This document shows positions 17,482 through 28,000 of a DNA stretch of 64,000 nucleotides, piece by piece. The number at the start of each line of letters is the position of its first letter. The stretch's first letter is position 1. Under the pieces are notes generated by a model. That model searched no databases. It worked only from the letters and a program-made list of their open reading frames with translations, and was not told the DNA's origin. The translations under genes were made by a program, and so were the position numbers. Source of the DNA: Pseudomonas sp. FEN (GTDB taxonomy: Bacteria > Pseudomonadota > Gammaproteobacteria > Pseudomonadales > Pseudomonadaceae); assembly GCF_904067045.1 (NCBI RefSeq), contig NZ_CAJFDC010000016.1, positions 62,001-126,000 of the forward strand. Direction: 5' to 3'.

Positions 17482-19326
17482 TCAGGCCGGAAGCGAAGTG
17501 TTGGCGACGTGCTGATCGGCGGACGCAGCGCGCCCGCGACCGCTATCGTGGGACTGGCTTTCACCATGCATTTCCGCCAGCCGGGTGATGAACTCGTCGA
17601 CGAACACGCGCATGTCGGCGCTGACCTCCTTGTTGCGGGTGACCAGGCGGTTGTAGCCGAACAGCGCCGGGATCGCGACGAACAGGCCCATGGCCGTGGC
17701 CAGCAAGGCCGCCGCCATGCCGGGCGCGATGGCGTTGATGTTGACGTCACCGGCCATGGCGGTGCCGAGGAACACCACCATGATCCCCAGCACGGTACCG
17801 AGCAGGCCGATATAGGGGCCGCCGGCGATGGCGTTGGACAGGCTCGAGAGCTTCGAACTCAGTTGCTGGTTTTCCCGGGTACGCACGCCGTCCATGGAGC
17901 AGCGGATCGCCTCGATGGTCGCCGCCGAGACCGACGAGGTGTCGGCGCCCTGGGCGCGACGGGTGCGGATCTCCTTGACCGCCACCAGGTACAGGCGCCA
18001 CAGCGAGGAATGTTGCAGACGTCGGGCCAGGTCCTGGTCGTCGGCGAACATTTCCAGGCGCGTGCCGATCTGCGCGAACTGCTCACGGAAGATCTGGTTG
18101 GCCCGGCTGACGCGGCCCAGGGCGCTGTTCTTGCGAATCATGATGAACCACGACTGGAACATCATCAGCACCAGGATCGCGATGATCACCCAGGCGTCCG
18201 CCGGCACGGCCTTGAGCAGGAAGCCCAGGCTGCCGAAGCCGAAGCCCGATTGTTCTTCGTCGGCGCCATAGAGCACCAGCTTCGACTCGGCGCCCTGGGA
18301 CATGGCATCGGCCAGCAGCGCGGCGGCCGGACGCACGACCTTGGACAGGCGCAGTTCGTCGATGGCGCCCTGGAACGGCTGATACAGCGTTGCCGCCGGG
18401 GCCGCCGGATCAGTGACCACAACCGGCAGCTCGGCGCCGACGGCGATCGGCGAGTTGAATGCCGGGATTTCCTGGGCCAGGCTCGCGGTTTCGCGACCGT
18501 TGACGAACAAGGTCACCTTGCTACCCTGGGCGGTCAGTGCCAGGTGTTGCCATTGCCCAGGGTTCAGCGCCTGGGTCGAAACCCCGCGCTGGCCATTGAC
18601 CTCGACGAACGGCGTGCCCTGGCTGACGCCGAGTACAAAGCTGTGAGCGCCTTCGCGGCGGGCCAGCAGCGACTGCTCGCCGGTGGCCTGGTCCAGGCGT
18701 ACCCAGGTGCTCAGGGTCAGGGCGCCGCCGGCGCTGTATTGCAGCGACGGACTGGCCGGCAACGACAAGGCCTGGCCGGTCAACTGCAGGGCAGCGCCGA
18801 TCACACCGTCGATACGGTTGCCGCTGGCGTTCAGGGCGTTGTTGGCGAAAGCGCTGGCATCCTTGGCTGGCGTACCCGCCGCGCCATCGAAGTGATAGAC
18901 CGCGGTGTAGTTCGGATCGAACGCCAGTTGACCGTTGCTCAGCGCCGGGGCCTTGGCATTGCCGTAGTACATCCACAGGTCCTGGCGCTGGGCACCTTCG
19001 ACCTTGGGCACATCGACCCAGATCAGCGCCATGCCCATCAGCGGGTCGAAGCTTTCGATCTGGTAGTTGAGCAGGGTCTTGTCGTCGGCCGCGACAAAGC
19101 GCAGGTCCGAGCCGTCCTCCTTGACCCCGTCGAAGGTAAAGTTGCCGGTGTGCAGGCGCACCAACAGGCTGGTGCGGCCCGGGGCGTCGTTGATCGCCGC
19201 GCCTTGTGGCGTGGTGTCGACGCTGATCTGCTTGCGGTAGTGCCAGTCGTCCTGCCACCAGGCATTGGCGGTCGCCGGGAGCACGAGGCCCAGGCAGATC
19301 AACAGGGATATCATCAGGCGCTGCAT
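17482..19326 (-). CDS. exbB2: ExbB/MotA-TolQ channel fused to a DUF2341/LamG-like periplasmic domain
   Basis: 614 residues from ATG 19326. A signal peptide (LMISLLICLGLVLPATANA) is followed by a DUF2341-like domain (about residues 25-135, WWQDDWHYRKQI, then DLWMYYGN) and a concanavalin/LamG-like lectin fold (about 140-325, with ALTLSTWVRLDQ and WQHLALTAQGSKVTLFVNG). A membrane helix at about 380-400 precedes the ExbB/TolQ domain (about 420-590, with GGPYIGLLGTVLGIMVVF and GMAAALLATAMGLFVAIPAL). ExbB normally has only about 240 residues, so the added sugar-binding-like part is distinctive. It is 12 bp upstream of exbD. Confidence 0.9.
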   Translation of the reverse strand: MQRLMISLLICLGLVLPATANAWWQDDWHYRKQISVDTTPQGAAINDAPGRTSLLVRLHTGNFTFDGVKEDGSDLRFVAADDKTLLNYQIESFDPLMGMALIWVDVPKVEGAQRQDLWMYYGNAKAPALSNGQLAFDPNYTAVYHFDGAAGTPAKDASAFANNALNASGNRIDGVIGAALQLTGQALSLPASPSLQYSAGGALTLSTWVRLDQATGEQSLLARREGAHSFVLGVSQGTPFVEVNGQRGVSTQALNPGQWQHLALTAQGSKVTLFVNGRETASLAQEIPAFNSPIAVGAELPVVVTDPAAPAATLYQPFQGAIDELRLSKVVRPAAALLADAMSQGAESKLVLYGADEEQSGFGFGSLGFLLKAVPADAWVIIAILVLMMFQSWFIMIRKNSALGRVSRANQIFREQFAQIGTRLEMFADDQDLARRLQHSSLWRLYLVAVKEIRTRRAQGADTSSVSAATIEAIRCSMDGVRTRENQQLSSKLSSLSNAIAGGPYIGLLGTVLGIMVVFLGTAMAGDVNINAIAPGMAAALLATAMGLFVAIPALFGYNRLVTRNKEVSADMRVFVDEFITRLAEMHGESQSHDSGRGRAASADQHVANTSLPA

Positions 19327-19348
19327 GAAAATTGCTCCGTAATAAGGT

Positions 19349-20959
19349 TCAGAAAGTCGCTTGCAGGCTGAAGTGCAAACGCGAGTCCTGCTTCTGCGTG
19401 TTCGGTCCATTGACCAGCGGATAACCCCAGTCGAGGCTGCCGGACAGCCATTTGCTCAAGCTGGCCCGGGTACCGAGACCGACGCTGGCCAGGCTGTAGT
19501 CGGCTTTCTGCTCAGGCAGTGGCTCGCGCAGGTACAACTGGGCGCCCTCGGCGAAGGCATACAAGCGCCACTCCTGGACATAGCTGCCCAGATACTTGGC
19601 CAGGGACGGCGTGCGCAGCTCCTGGGAAAACAGGTAGCCCTGGTCGCCGGTGACCTCGGCGGCCAGGTAGCCGCGCACCGAGGTGGCGCCGCCGGCGGAC
19701 ATCTGTTCGTTGGAAATCAGCGGACCGGAGGCCAGCTGGAACGAGGCCCGGGACGCGCTCTGCCAGTCGCCGAAAATGTCCTGGGTGTAATTCAGGTCGC
19801 CCTTGAGCAGGGCGAAGCTGGGGCTGGCGCGATAACGCTTGTTGTCGAAGTCCTGGTCGTTGCTGCCGTAGCCGAAGAACGCCCGGGTCCCGACCACCAG
19901 GCTCAGGCCGAGGCCCAGCTGGGATTTCTCGGTGTAGCGATAGCCGTTGTAGCCGAAGGTCAGCGGTGCGTACTTGAGCGGCACCTTGTCACTGCTGCCG
20001 CCGAGCTTGAGCTGTTCTTCGAAGTCCTTGAAATCCACCCCCAGCGACAGCGAGTTGGACCAGCTGCCAGCCGCCGGCACCGTGTAGATGCCCGAGACAC
20101 CGTAGGAATGGCCCTTGCCCAGCACATTGCTGCCGCCGATGGTGGCGACGTTGCTGTCGGACTGGTAACCGGAAAACTGCACGGCCCAACGGTCATTCAG
20201 CGGCGCGCTGTAGGAGCCGGACCAGACCTTGGCGTTGCTCTGCTCCTCGGGCGCGGTGAAATAGGTCAGGGAAATGCTGTGACCCAATTGCCAGAGGTTG
20301 TCGTAGCCGATCGAGGTCACGGCGCGCAGATCCTTGGTATCGGCGCTGTGGTCGTTGTTCAGGCCGACGCTGGCGTGCCAGGGATTCTTGTCGTCGACTT
20401 GCAGGTCGACGTCCATGGTCCCTGGACGCTGGCCTTCGCGGACCAGCGGCATGACCTGGCGGCCGGGACTCTTGTTCAGCGCCGCCAGCTCGCTCTGGAC
20501 CTGGGCGAAGTTCGGCACGTCGCCTTCCTTCAACGCCGGCACGTCGTCACGGATCGCCACCGGAGAATAGTGCTGGGCACCGACCACGCGGACCCGCCCG
20601 ACCTTGGTTTCACTGACCTGCAGATAGACGATGCCGCCCTCGACCTTCTGCTCCGGCAACTCGACGTACACCGACTGGTAACCCTTGGCCTGGTAGCTTT
20701 TCTGCAAGGCCTCGCGGGCACCCTCGATATCGCTCAGGGCTTTTTGCGGACCGAGGAACGGGTACACCGCTTCCTCGATATCCCGCGCTTGCAGCACGGT
20801 GTTACCACGCACGATGTATTCGTTGACGTCGACCAGTTTGGCCGGCGCGTCATCGGCCAGCAGCGGGCGCCCCAGCAATGCCAGGACCAGCCCGCCGCAC
20901 ACCGGCAGCCAGTGCCCGGCCAGTCCCGGTCGCGCTCTTTTGAAGAACAAATGCTCCAC
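19349..20959 (-). CDS. pdtB: TpsB two-partner secretion transporter (PdtB-like, FhaC/ShlB family)
   Basis: 536 residues from the chosen GTG. It is an outer-membrane Omp85-superfamily transporter with a signal peptide (WLPVCGGLVLALLGRPLLA), a POTRA_2 region (about residues 45-190, VDVNEYIVRGNTVLQARDI, with YVELPEQKVEGGIVYLQVSE) and a 16-strand barrel ending LHFSLQATF. The conserved inner-loop VRGY motif (SVRGYLAAE) is present near residue 425. It should export the adhesin encoded at 22084-34467. The GTG at 20959 is chosen because AAGGGGG precedes it; the frame is open further upstream, so the start is uncertain. Confidence 0.92.
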   Translation of the reverse strand: MEHLFFKRARPGLAGHWLPVCGGLVLALLGRPLLADDAPAKLVDVNEYIVRGNTVLQARDIEEAVYPFLGPQKALSDIEGAREALQKSYQAKGYQSVYVELPEQKVEGGIVYLQVSETKVGRVRVVGAQHYSPVAIRDDVPALKEGDVPNFAQVQSELAALNKSPGRQVMPLVREGQRPGTMDVDLQVDDKNPWHASVGLNNDHSADTKDLRAVTSIGYDNLWQLGHSISLTYFTAPEEQSNAKVWSGSYSAPLNDRWAVQFSGYQSDSNVATIGGSNVLGKGHSYGVSGIYTVPAAGSWSNSLSLGVDFKDFEEQLKLGGSSDKVPLKYAPLTFGYNGYRYTEKSQLGLGLSLVVGTRAFFGYGSNDQDFDNKRYRASPSFALLKGDLNYTQDIFGDWQSASRASFQLASGPLISNEQMSAGGATSVRGYLAAEVTGDQGYLFSQELRTPSLAKYLGSYVQEWRLYAFAEGAQLYLREPLPEQKADYSLASVGLGTRASLSKWLSGSLDWGYPLVNGPNTQKQDSRLHFSLQATF

Positions 20960-21033
20960 ACCGCCCCCTTGATTCAAAATGACCTCGAACGCAGTCGAGG
21001 CCGCACGGGCCCGGGTCAATGCCCCGGACGCTT

Positions 21034-21636
21034 TCAGTTATTCACGGTCGAGATCGACGGGTGCCGGGCCAACCAGGTATGCAACTGGGCGAAGTTCAGC
21101 GAGAACTCCGGCATCTGCAGCAAGGCGCCGCAGAACACTTCGCCGATGATTTTCTGGATCAGCAGCACCGCCCGCGGATCGTCCAGCAGCGTGGCGATGT
21201 CCTTGCTCAGCACGCTGAAACTCCAGACCTTCTGGTTCAGGTCGAGGCCGACGAACCAGCGGAACAGCAGGTTGTAATTGAGCTGCTCGTAGAGTTGCTG
21301 CTCGCTGGGGACCGAATACAGCAGTTGCAGCAAGAGGATATGCATGACGGTCTGGGGGGCGATCTGCATGCCGGAGTCGGCATGCAGGCCACGCAGGAAT
21401 TCGCGATCGTCGTCGAGCAGGTCATCGATCTGCGGACGCAGCAACACCAGTGAATGGCCCGGCGGGATATAGCTGGAGACTTCCTTCAGGGCGCCCTGCC
21501 AATCGTCCTGGGAGACAATCCAGACCCAGGGCGCGCCGTAGCGATAGACCGAGACGGGCTTCTTGCGGGCCGCCTCGACGATCTTCGACAGACGCTGATC
21601 CAGTTCCTGCATGCCCACTTTCGAGTAACGTTCCAT
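21034..21636 (-). CDS. phdA: PhdA-like protein: Phd-type N-terminus joined to a transposase N-terminal (DUF772-like) domain
   Basis: 200 residues, with a strong GAGGAG site before the ATG. Residues about 1-50 (MERYSKVGMQELDQRLSKIV, then PVSVYRYGAPWVWIVSQDDW) resemble Phd/YefM antitoxins. Residues about 100-150 (YEQLNYNLLFRWFVGLDLNQ, then VWSFSVLSKDI) match the N-terminal domain of IS5-type transposases, without any DDE catalytic part. It is the first gene after a shared regulatory element and is followed 75 bp later by pdtB. P. aeruginosa has a Phd-family gene, phdA (PA0691), at this place, reported to limit cell lysis and DNA release in biofilms. Function here is inferred. Confidence 0.82.
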   Translation of the reverse strand: MERYSKVGMQELDQRLSKIVEAARKKPVSVYRYGAPWVWIVSQDDWQGALKEVSSYIPPGHSLVLLRPQIDDLLDDDREFLRGLHADSGMQIAPQTVMHILLLQLLYSVPSEQQLYEQLNYNLLFRWFVGLDLNQKVWSFSVLSKDIATLLDDPRAVLLIQKIIGEVFCGALLQMPEFSLNFAQLHTWLARHPSISTVNN

Positions 21637-21738
21637 AGTTCTCCTCGTCTCTTCCCGGCCTTGTCATGGACGGGGGAACAAGCCCCCTCGCGCGCTCTTG
21701 ACCGCTTCACATATCCATGACCGGGCTGGCCTTGTGCT

Positions 21739-21765
21739 ACCGAACTTTTGTCATAAAAGCTTCAT
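21739..21765 (-). promoter_or_regulatory. Shared regulatory element upstream of phdA
   Basis: Read on the minus strand, the element is ATGAA-N6-ATGACAAA-A-GTTCGGT. It is about 103 bp upstream of the phdA ATG and 22 of 27 bases match the element before pdtA. The two ATGA half-sites are 11 bp apart, as in PhoB boxes (in reverse orientation), and the downstream GTTCGGT block could be an ECF-sigma -35 element. The function is inferred from the match and from the known PhoB/VreI control of the P. aeruginosa locus. Confidence 0.65.
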
Positions 21766-21813
21766 TCCGCGGCGGCGTTGGCGGTGTGTGGAGGAGGTTT
21801 TCGCAGGCAAAAA

Positions 21814-22062
21814 AAGTGGCCATTGCGGCCAATGCCTGTCAGTTAAGGAGGGTTGACGCCAAGCGCGGCCTTGTGGCGAGCGGGCTTGCCCGCGCTGAGC
21901 TGCGGAGCGGCCCTAAAATCAGCGATCTCATTGTGTCAGGCAGAACTCAGGCACAGGTTTCAGGGCTGCTCCGCAGCCCAGCGCGGGCAAGCCCGCTCGC
22001 CACAAGACCGCGCTCGACTGTACATTTCGTTAAACGACCAGCATTGGCCATTTCGGCCGCCC
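21814..22062. repeat. Long imperfect palindrome with a REPIN at its centre
   Basis: This stretch between pdtA and phdA holds no gene. A REPIN (21872-22004) has outward ends TGTGGCGAGCGGGCTTG and its inverted copy. Outside it, GGCCAATGC (21827-21835) and GCATTGGCC (22041-22049) are perfect inverted repeats at equal distance from the REPIN ends. The whole stretch is symmetrical about base 21938. It may act as a transcript end for pdtA, or be a larger non-autonomous mobile element. Confidence 0.75.
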
Positions 22063-22083
22063 CCGAGGATAAACATCGGTTGA

Positions 22084-25000
22084 CTACAAGGTCAGGTTGC
22101 CCCGCTCCTCCTCGGTCAGACGCGCCCGGGCCTGTTCGCTCAACGGTCCGGCGCCCAGCACCTGCACCGGGCTGTCGGGGTTGTAGGTCGGCGTGCGGCT
22201 GGCACCGTCGCGCGAAGGCTCCAGGCGTTCCTGGCCGAAGCTCAGGACCTGCACGCTGAACACCGACGGTAGGTTCTGCCGCGCGCTGGCCTGCTGCTGA
22301 CGCGCCACGTTATCCGCCGCCTGGGCCGCCGAAGTCGCCGCGGCGCTGGCCGAGGTAATCGCCCCGGTATTGACCGAGGCCACCACCGGTACACCCGAGG
22401 ATTTGCCCTGCACCTGGATGTTCGCCGCGTTCACCACCTGCAAGGCGGCGATATTGACGTTGCCCGAAACCCGGATCCCCGCCTCCCCGGCATCGATGGT
22501 GCCCAACGGCGCGATCAGGTCGATATCCCCCGGCAACACCTCCGGAATCGGGTTCAGCGTGGCGATACCGGCACCAGTGCTCGGCACCACCGGCGACAGG
22601 GTCACATTGCCCCAGGAGTCATAGACCCGCTTGGGCGGGGTGTAGACCACGGTGGTCTTGGAACCGCGACCGGCGTTGATGTCACCGGCGGCCGACCAGG
22701 CGGTGATCGAACCGCCGAAGGTGGTCATGACCCGGCTCTGACCGAGCAGGATGCTGTCCTGGGCGAAGAGTTGGATATTGCCCTGGCCCTGGGTGATGAT
22801 CCCCGCCGTGGACGGCGGTGCGGCGCCTTCGATACCGAACACCAGCCCGCCACCGGGGGCAAGCATCTGGATATCGCCGCCGAAGTTGGTGTGTACGCCC
22901 GACGGGCCGTAGAGGGTGATTGCGCCCTGGTAGAGGATCGGGTTGCCGGCGACGTCCTTCTCCGGGAACAGCGCGGCAATGGCCTCACGGCCGCGCAGGT
23001 AGCTGCCCTGGCGAACACCGCCGACCAGGTTGTACTCGCGGCCGGCGGCCTTGAGTTCGGCGAAGTAGACGCTGCGGGCGAAGATGTCCTGCTGCTGGGG
23101 CGGTAGCGCGGCGTAATAGGCCCGCGCCTCGTCGACGCTGCCGGTGAAGCCATAACGTTCGCCGAGCCAGGCTACCAGTTCGGTGTCGTAGGTCTTGACT
23201 ACCTTGCCCGGTTGACTGGCCAGCGGCGTTCCGGCCTGGGCCTGGTTCGATGGGTCCAGGTAGGGGGCGATAAATGCCTGGTAGTCAGGGCCGTTGGGGC
23301 CGACGCCAGCCTGCATAACGATGCTGGCGCCTGGGCGGGAGTCGCCAGGTACCACCGCGCCGAGGCTGGTGATGCTGGTCTTGTCCGCCATCAGGATATT
23401 GCGCCCGGCACTGACCACCAGGGTGCCGGGACCGGCGACGTTGAAGTTGCTGTAGAGGATATCGCGACCGGCCGAGACCTGGGAGATGTCGGTGGGGTTG
23501 TTTTGGACGAAGAGGTTGCCGACAGCCTGGTAGCCAGTACCGTTGTTTTCCCCTGCCGGCAAAGTACCACTACTGACAATATCTCGCCCCGCCTGCATCC
23601 AGACCGCCCCCCCACCTTCATACCAGGTTTGACCAAAACGAGAGTCGGAGGGCTCCGTAAAGGTGACGGTGCGACCACTTCTTACCCCGACGAGGTCTCC
23701 GCTCAACGCATAGAAGCGTGCAGGCTGGGCATCTGCGTTCCATTGTCCAGAAGCGCTATTAGGACCAAATGCGAACAAGGGATAATTGTTGTTGAAAACC
23801 GTATTCCCATCCGGAGAGAGATTGCTTGCCCCGGCAACTGGAACACTACCTTGCGTCGCGATAAACGCCGGCCGCACAGGCGTCGCCAGGACACTCGGGG
23901 CCGCGCTGGACTGGCTGATGGTGAGATTACCGCCATAGATGGAGTCAGCGGCCAGAAGCTGCAACTGGCTGTTGGCCGAAGGCGCCAGTGTCAGCGCATT
24001 GGCTATGGTCAGGTTATTACTGACGTTGGCGGCGTCAGCGAAGTAAAGGCTTCCGTTATCGGCCACGGCGCTCAGGATCGACGGATAAACCGCCGCGTTA
24101 TCGCTCAGACCGCCCTGAACATAAGGCGTCAGGTTGCCCCCAGCCGAGAACAGGTGAATGGCCGTCCGATCGGTCCATAACGAAAACCAACTGAGCCCAT
24201 TGCCCTGCGTCCCATCGCCAAGCGTATAGGGCGTGGCACTTACGGACGTTACACGGCCGGGATCGACCACCGTTTGCACCACCTGATCGCCCAGGGTGGA
24301 CAGATCGAAAGTGGCGTCTCCCGGCACCAACGTCAAGCCTCCGGCGGCAACACTGCGGGTTGAATTGAACGAGGTATAACCACGGGTTTCGCCGGGAGCC
24401 TGTGTCCGGCCATTGCTACCATATACCAGTGCCAGCGTCCCGCTGCTGTCGCTGAGCAGTTGAGCCTGCCCTCTCAAGTTCGTCACCACCCCGTTCTGAT
24501 CGTCCTGGGTGACAATACCGGCCGGATTCAAGGCCCCTGCCACACGTAGCGAAAGATTGCCGCCACCGGTCAACTGGAGACTGCCATCGGCCATGACCCG
24601 GCCAGTACTGGCGACGGCCAGTACCAGGCCTTGATTGCGGGGGTTGACGTTACCGTCCAAGGCGTTGCCGGCCATTGTGTTCAACAGGCCGGCGTTGCCC
24701 CCTACCTGCACATCCAGGTTACCGCCGCCGAGGGTACCGAAGCCGGTAAACCCGATCATCTGGTCAGCGGTATGGTTGGGATCGGACGACGCGGTATAGC
24801 TGCCAAAGTTGATCCACCAAGCCGTTGCCTGTGTCGAGGTCCCGGTATTAACGGTGCCGCTGCCCTGACGCCAGAGCCAGTCCGCGACACTGGCCGAATC
24901 GTAGCCGGCATCTCCCCAGGGGCGGACACCGAAAACGACCGGAGTCAGAATATTCCCCGTCAGATCGCCCCCCACCTTGATCGTCAGATTGCCGCCCGCG

Positions 25001-28000
25001 TCCGGGTACCAGGCACGGTAAACGCTGTCCGCGCCCCCATTGACCAGTGATTCATAGCCACCCAGGGGATTGCTGAGCACCGTGCCTTGGGGATTCCGGG
25101 GTTTAGGCAGATTGTAGGGATCGTTGGTATAGGTCGGTGACGAAGACGTTCCAGCCGTATAGACACCGAACAGGGAGTCCATGCTCAAGCTGCCTCCCGC
25201 GCTCAACGTCAGATCGGCGGCACCGGTACGAATCACGCTGAAACGCGTGCCGCCTGCCGCCAGATCGAATGACGAGTTGGGGTCCGGGACACAGTCTTTG
25301 GGATAGTCCGCGCAAAGGGTGGGAGGGCCCTGGGCATCCACGGGGTCAACAGGCAGGCCCGCATGACTGAGGTCTCCATACCAATCAAGAGATCCTTGAG
25401 TGGTCCATATCATCGCCGGATTGGCCGATGGCTTGCCATAAAGGCCGTAATGACTATCGGCCAGATGCAGGTCGCCATGAATCGGGTTGATCTGCACGAC
25501 ACGATTGTCTGCCGCCGTGGTATCCGCGCCAGCCACCATCCGTAGCGACCATGATTGGGAACCCTCGGCGAGCATCGGCGCAATCCCCCAGAGCGCGCCC
25601 TGACGCCCCGCGACTTCAGGACGCAATTGCACCGAAGCGCCCCCGCCCGGCAGTTGCACATTGGTGCCTGACGGGATCAATGCCCCGCTGCCCAGCGCCA
25701 GATCGCCATTGAGCGTAAGAAGGTTGTTCGACGCCATATAGCCACCGGCAATACTCGGCAACGCCACACCCTTGGGCCAACTGAATGCACGTAGCGCGGT
25801 ATCGACGTTCAACAGCGTGCCGGCATCCAGCTGCGTCCCGGCCGGTAGGCTCTGGGCCTGGGTCAATAGCGTGCCGGCAGCAAACAGCAGGTTGCCGCCA
25901 CTGTCACGTATAGCGGCGGACAATACGGTGCCGGCGGGTAGAACCAAGGTCTGGTCCAAGGTGACACTGACGGGTAAACGAGTACCCGCTACCAGCGTCG
26001 TAGCCTGGATCGGCAAGGCATAGTTGAGCACCGAGCCGGCTGGGAAGGTCGTACCATTGGCCAGGGTTACACCCGCTGCCGGTACGACGATATTGCCGCC
26101 GCTGAAATCGATACCGGACAGCAGCAACCAGCCATTGTCATCCTGGGTTTTCGGTGGCGGTGCAAAACCATCGGTGACACTGCCGTAGATATTCAGATCA
26201 CCACCGGCGCGCAAGGCCAGCTTGCCCACTTCACCTGAACCGTACACGGAGGTCTTCTGAGAGTGAGGGTTGAGGCTGGCATAACGATAACCGGACAAGT
26301 CGATATCACCTTGAACCACCAGGTCACCGTTTGGCGTAGCACTGACAATCTCCACTGCTGGGCGCAGGTGCAGAACATCAGCATAAGTGGCGTTATACAA
26401 GCCCGCGAGCTTGTTCTGCAGCAGGTTGTTGTTGAGCAGCGCCGCATCGACAAACGCGCTGCTTTGCTGATCGATACCATCCAGATAAGCCTGGTTGATC
26501 ACTTGGTAAGGTCGACCACTGGCCGCCGGATCGGTGCCCAATGGCGCATCGTTGTACTGCCAGGTGCCATTGACAGCAATGGAGCGCGCCCCGCGAATCG
26601 CCAGGTTGCCGCTGGCATCGATGGCAATATCGCCGGCCGAGACCCCGCCCAAACGTGGCGCATCGAGCTCCAGGGTGCCGCGTGCCCGACCATCGTTCTG
26701 ACCCGGTCCGCTGCCCAACGCCACGCCGGTGCCGGCCCGTAGATCGATGATGGTGCCACTGGCCAAGGTCAGCAGGCCCTGGCCGGAGTTCAGCTCAACC
26801 ATCGCGCGGTTTGGCGAATCGATGATCTTGCCTTGGCTATCGACCTGCAAACCACTGCCGTGGGCATCCAGCACCGCGCCCCCCGCCAGGGTCAGGCCCT
26901 GGCGGGCCGACAGGTTGATACTGCCCACCTGAACGCCGCTGGCATCGACCTTGCCGTTGACCAGCAGGCTGCCGTTATCCAGCGAGACCACAATGGCATT
27001 GGCCTTGAGGTCGTTACCAATAGTCAGGTTGCCCTGCTTGATCTGGAAGGTACGGGCGCCATAAACCTGCCCGGCGTTCAGGCGTTGGTTGAGGGCAGCA
27101 AATGAAGCGTCTTCGGCGCCACTGGCCCCCAGACGCTGCGCCTGGATATTGGCAAAACCGCCCAGGTAAGGCAGATAGGTACCACCGGCATCGTAGAAGC
27201 CGCTGCTGCTGCCAAGGATGCTGCCCCGCAGGTCGACCAAGCCTTCGGTCGGGTCCACGGCCTGGGCGGTGAATTGACCAGCACGGTTATTCTGCGCCGA
27301 CAGATCGATATGCGACCCCGCAGCCTGGTAAATATTACCCGTGGTGCTTTTCAGAGTGACGTCACCGCCCCAGCTGTATTGCGTCACATCGTTGAATTTG
27401 ATCGCACGGCCAGCCATATCGATCTGTGCGCCATCTCCCAGTGTCAGGTCTTGCGTAGCGGTCAGGTTCAATTGACCGCTGGACAACACCACGGCGGTAT
27501 CCAGGGCCAGGCTGTTGGCATTCAACGAGAGTTTTGCACCCTGGCCGCCAGTGCGAGTCTGGGTGCCGGACAGTGCCGTGACATTGAGCGCGCCACCGAC
27601 AGTGATGGTGTTCACCGAGCCGGCTTCGCCCGTCAACAAGGGCGTGGAGATATTCAGGTTGCCACCGCTATAGGCAAAGCCGGAGCCCGCCTGATAAACG
27701 CCCTGGCTCTGGTACACCGACAGGCTGCCCTTGTGGTTGGCGGTCACGCGCTGGCTGGCGCTGATATCGACTTCGGAAAAGCCAAGGAGCAGCCGGTCCA
27801 GGCTGGCGACCGAGTTTGGCTGGCTGTACGGCCCATAGCCGAACTCCAGGGTTTCGGTCTGCAGGTTCAGCCGGCCGCTGCCAGTACCGGCGCCGCCGCT
27901 GACCACGCTGCCGGCCGGGTTGGCGGCACCATTCCAGATCAGGTCGGCGGTGTGGATGGTCGCGACATCCGCAGCACTGCCGGCACCATAAATGGCCGGG

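Noticed and set aside
17509-21277. Two long plus-strand frames of about 620 and 638 codons opposite exbB2 and pdtB
   Set aside because: Antisense shadows of well-supported genes; composition rich in Gln, Arg, His and Val with no recognisable domain.
21034-21636. Insertion sequence
   Set aside because: The transposase-like domain lacks a catalytic part, and no terminal inverted repeats or target duplication are seen, so it is described as a domain fusion.
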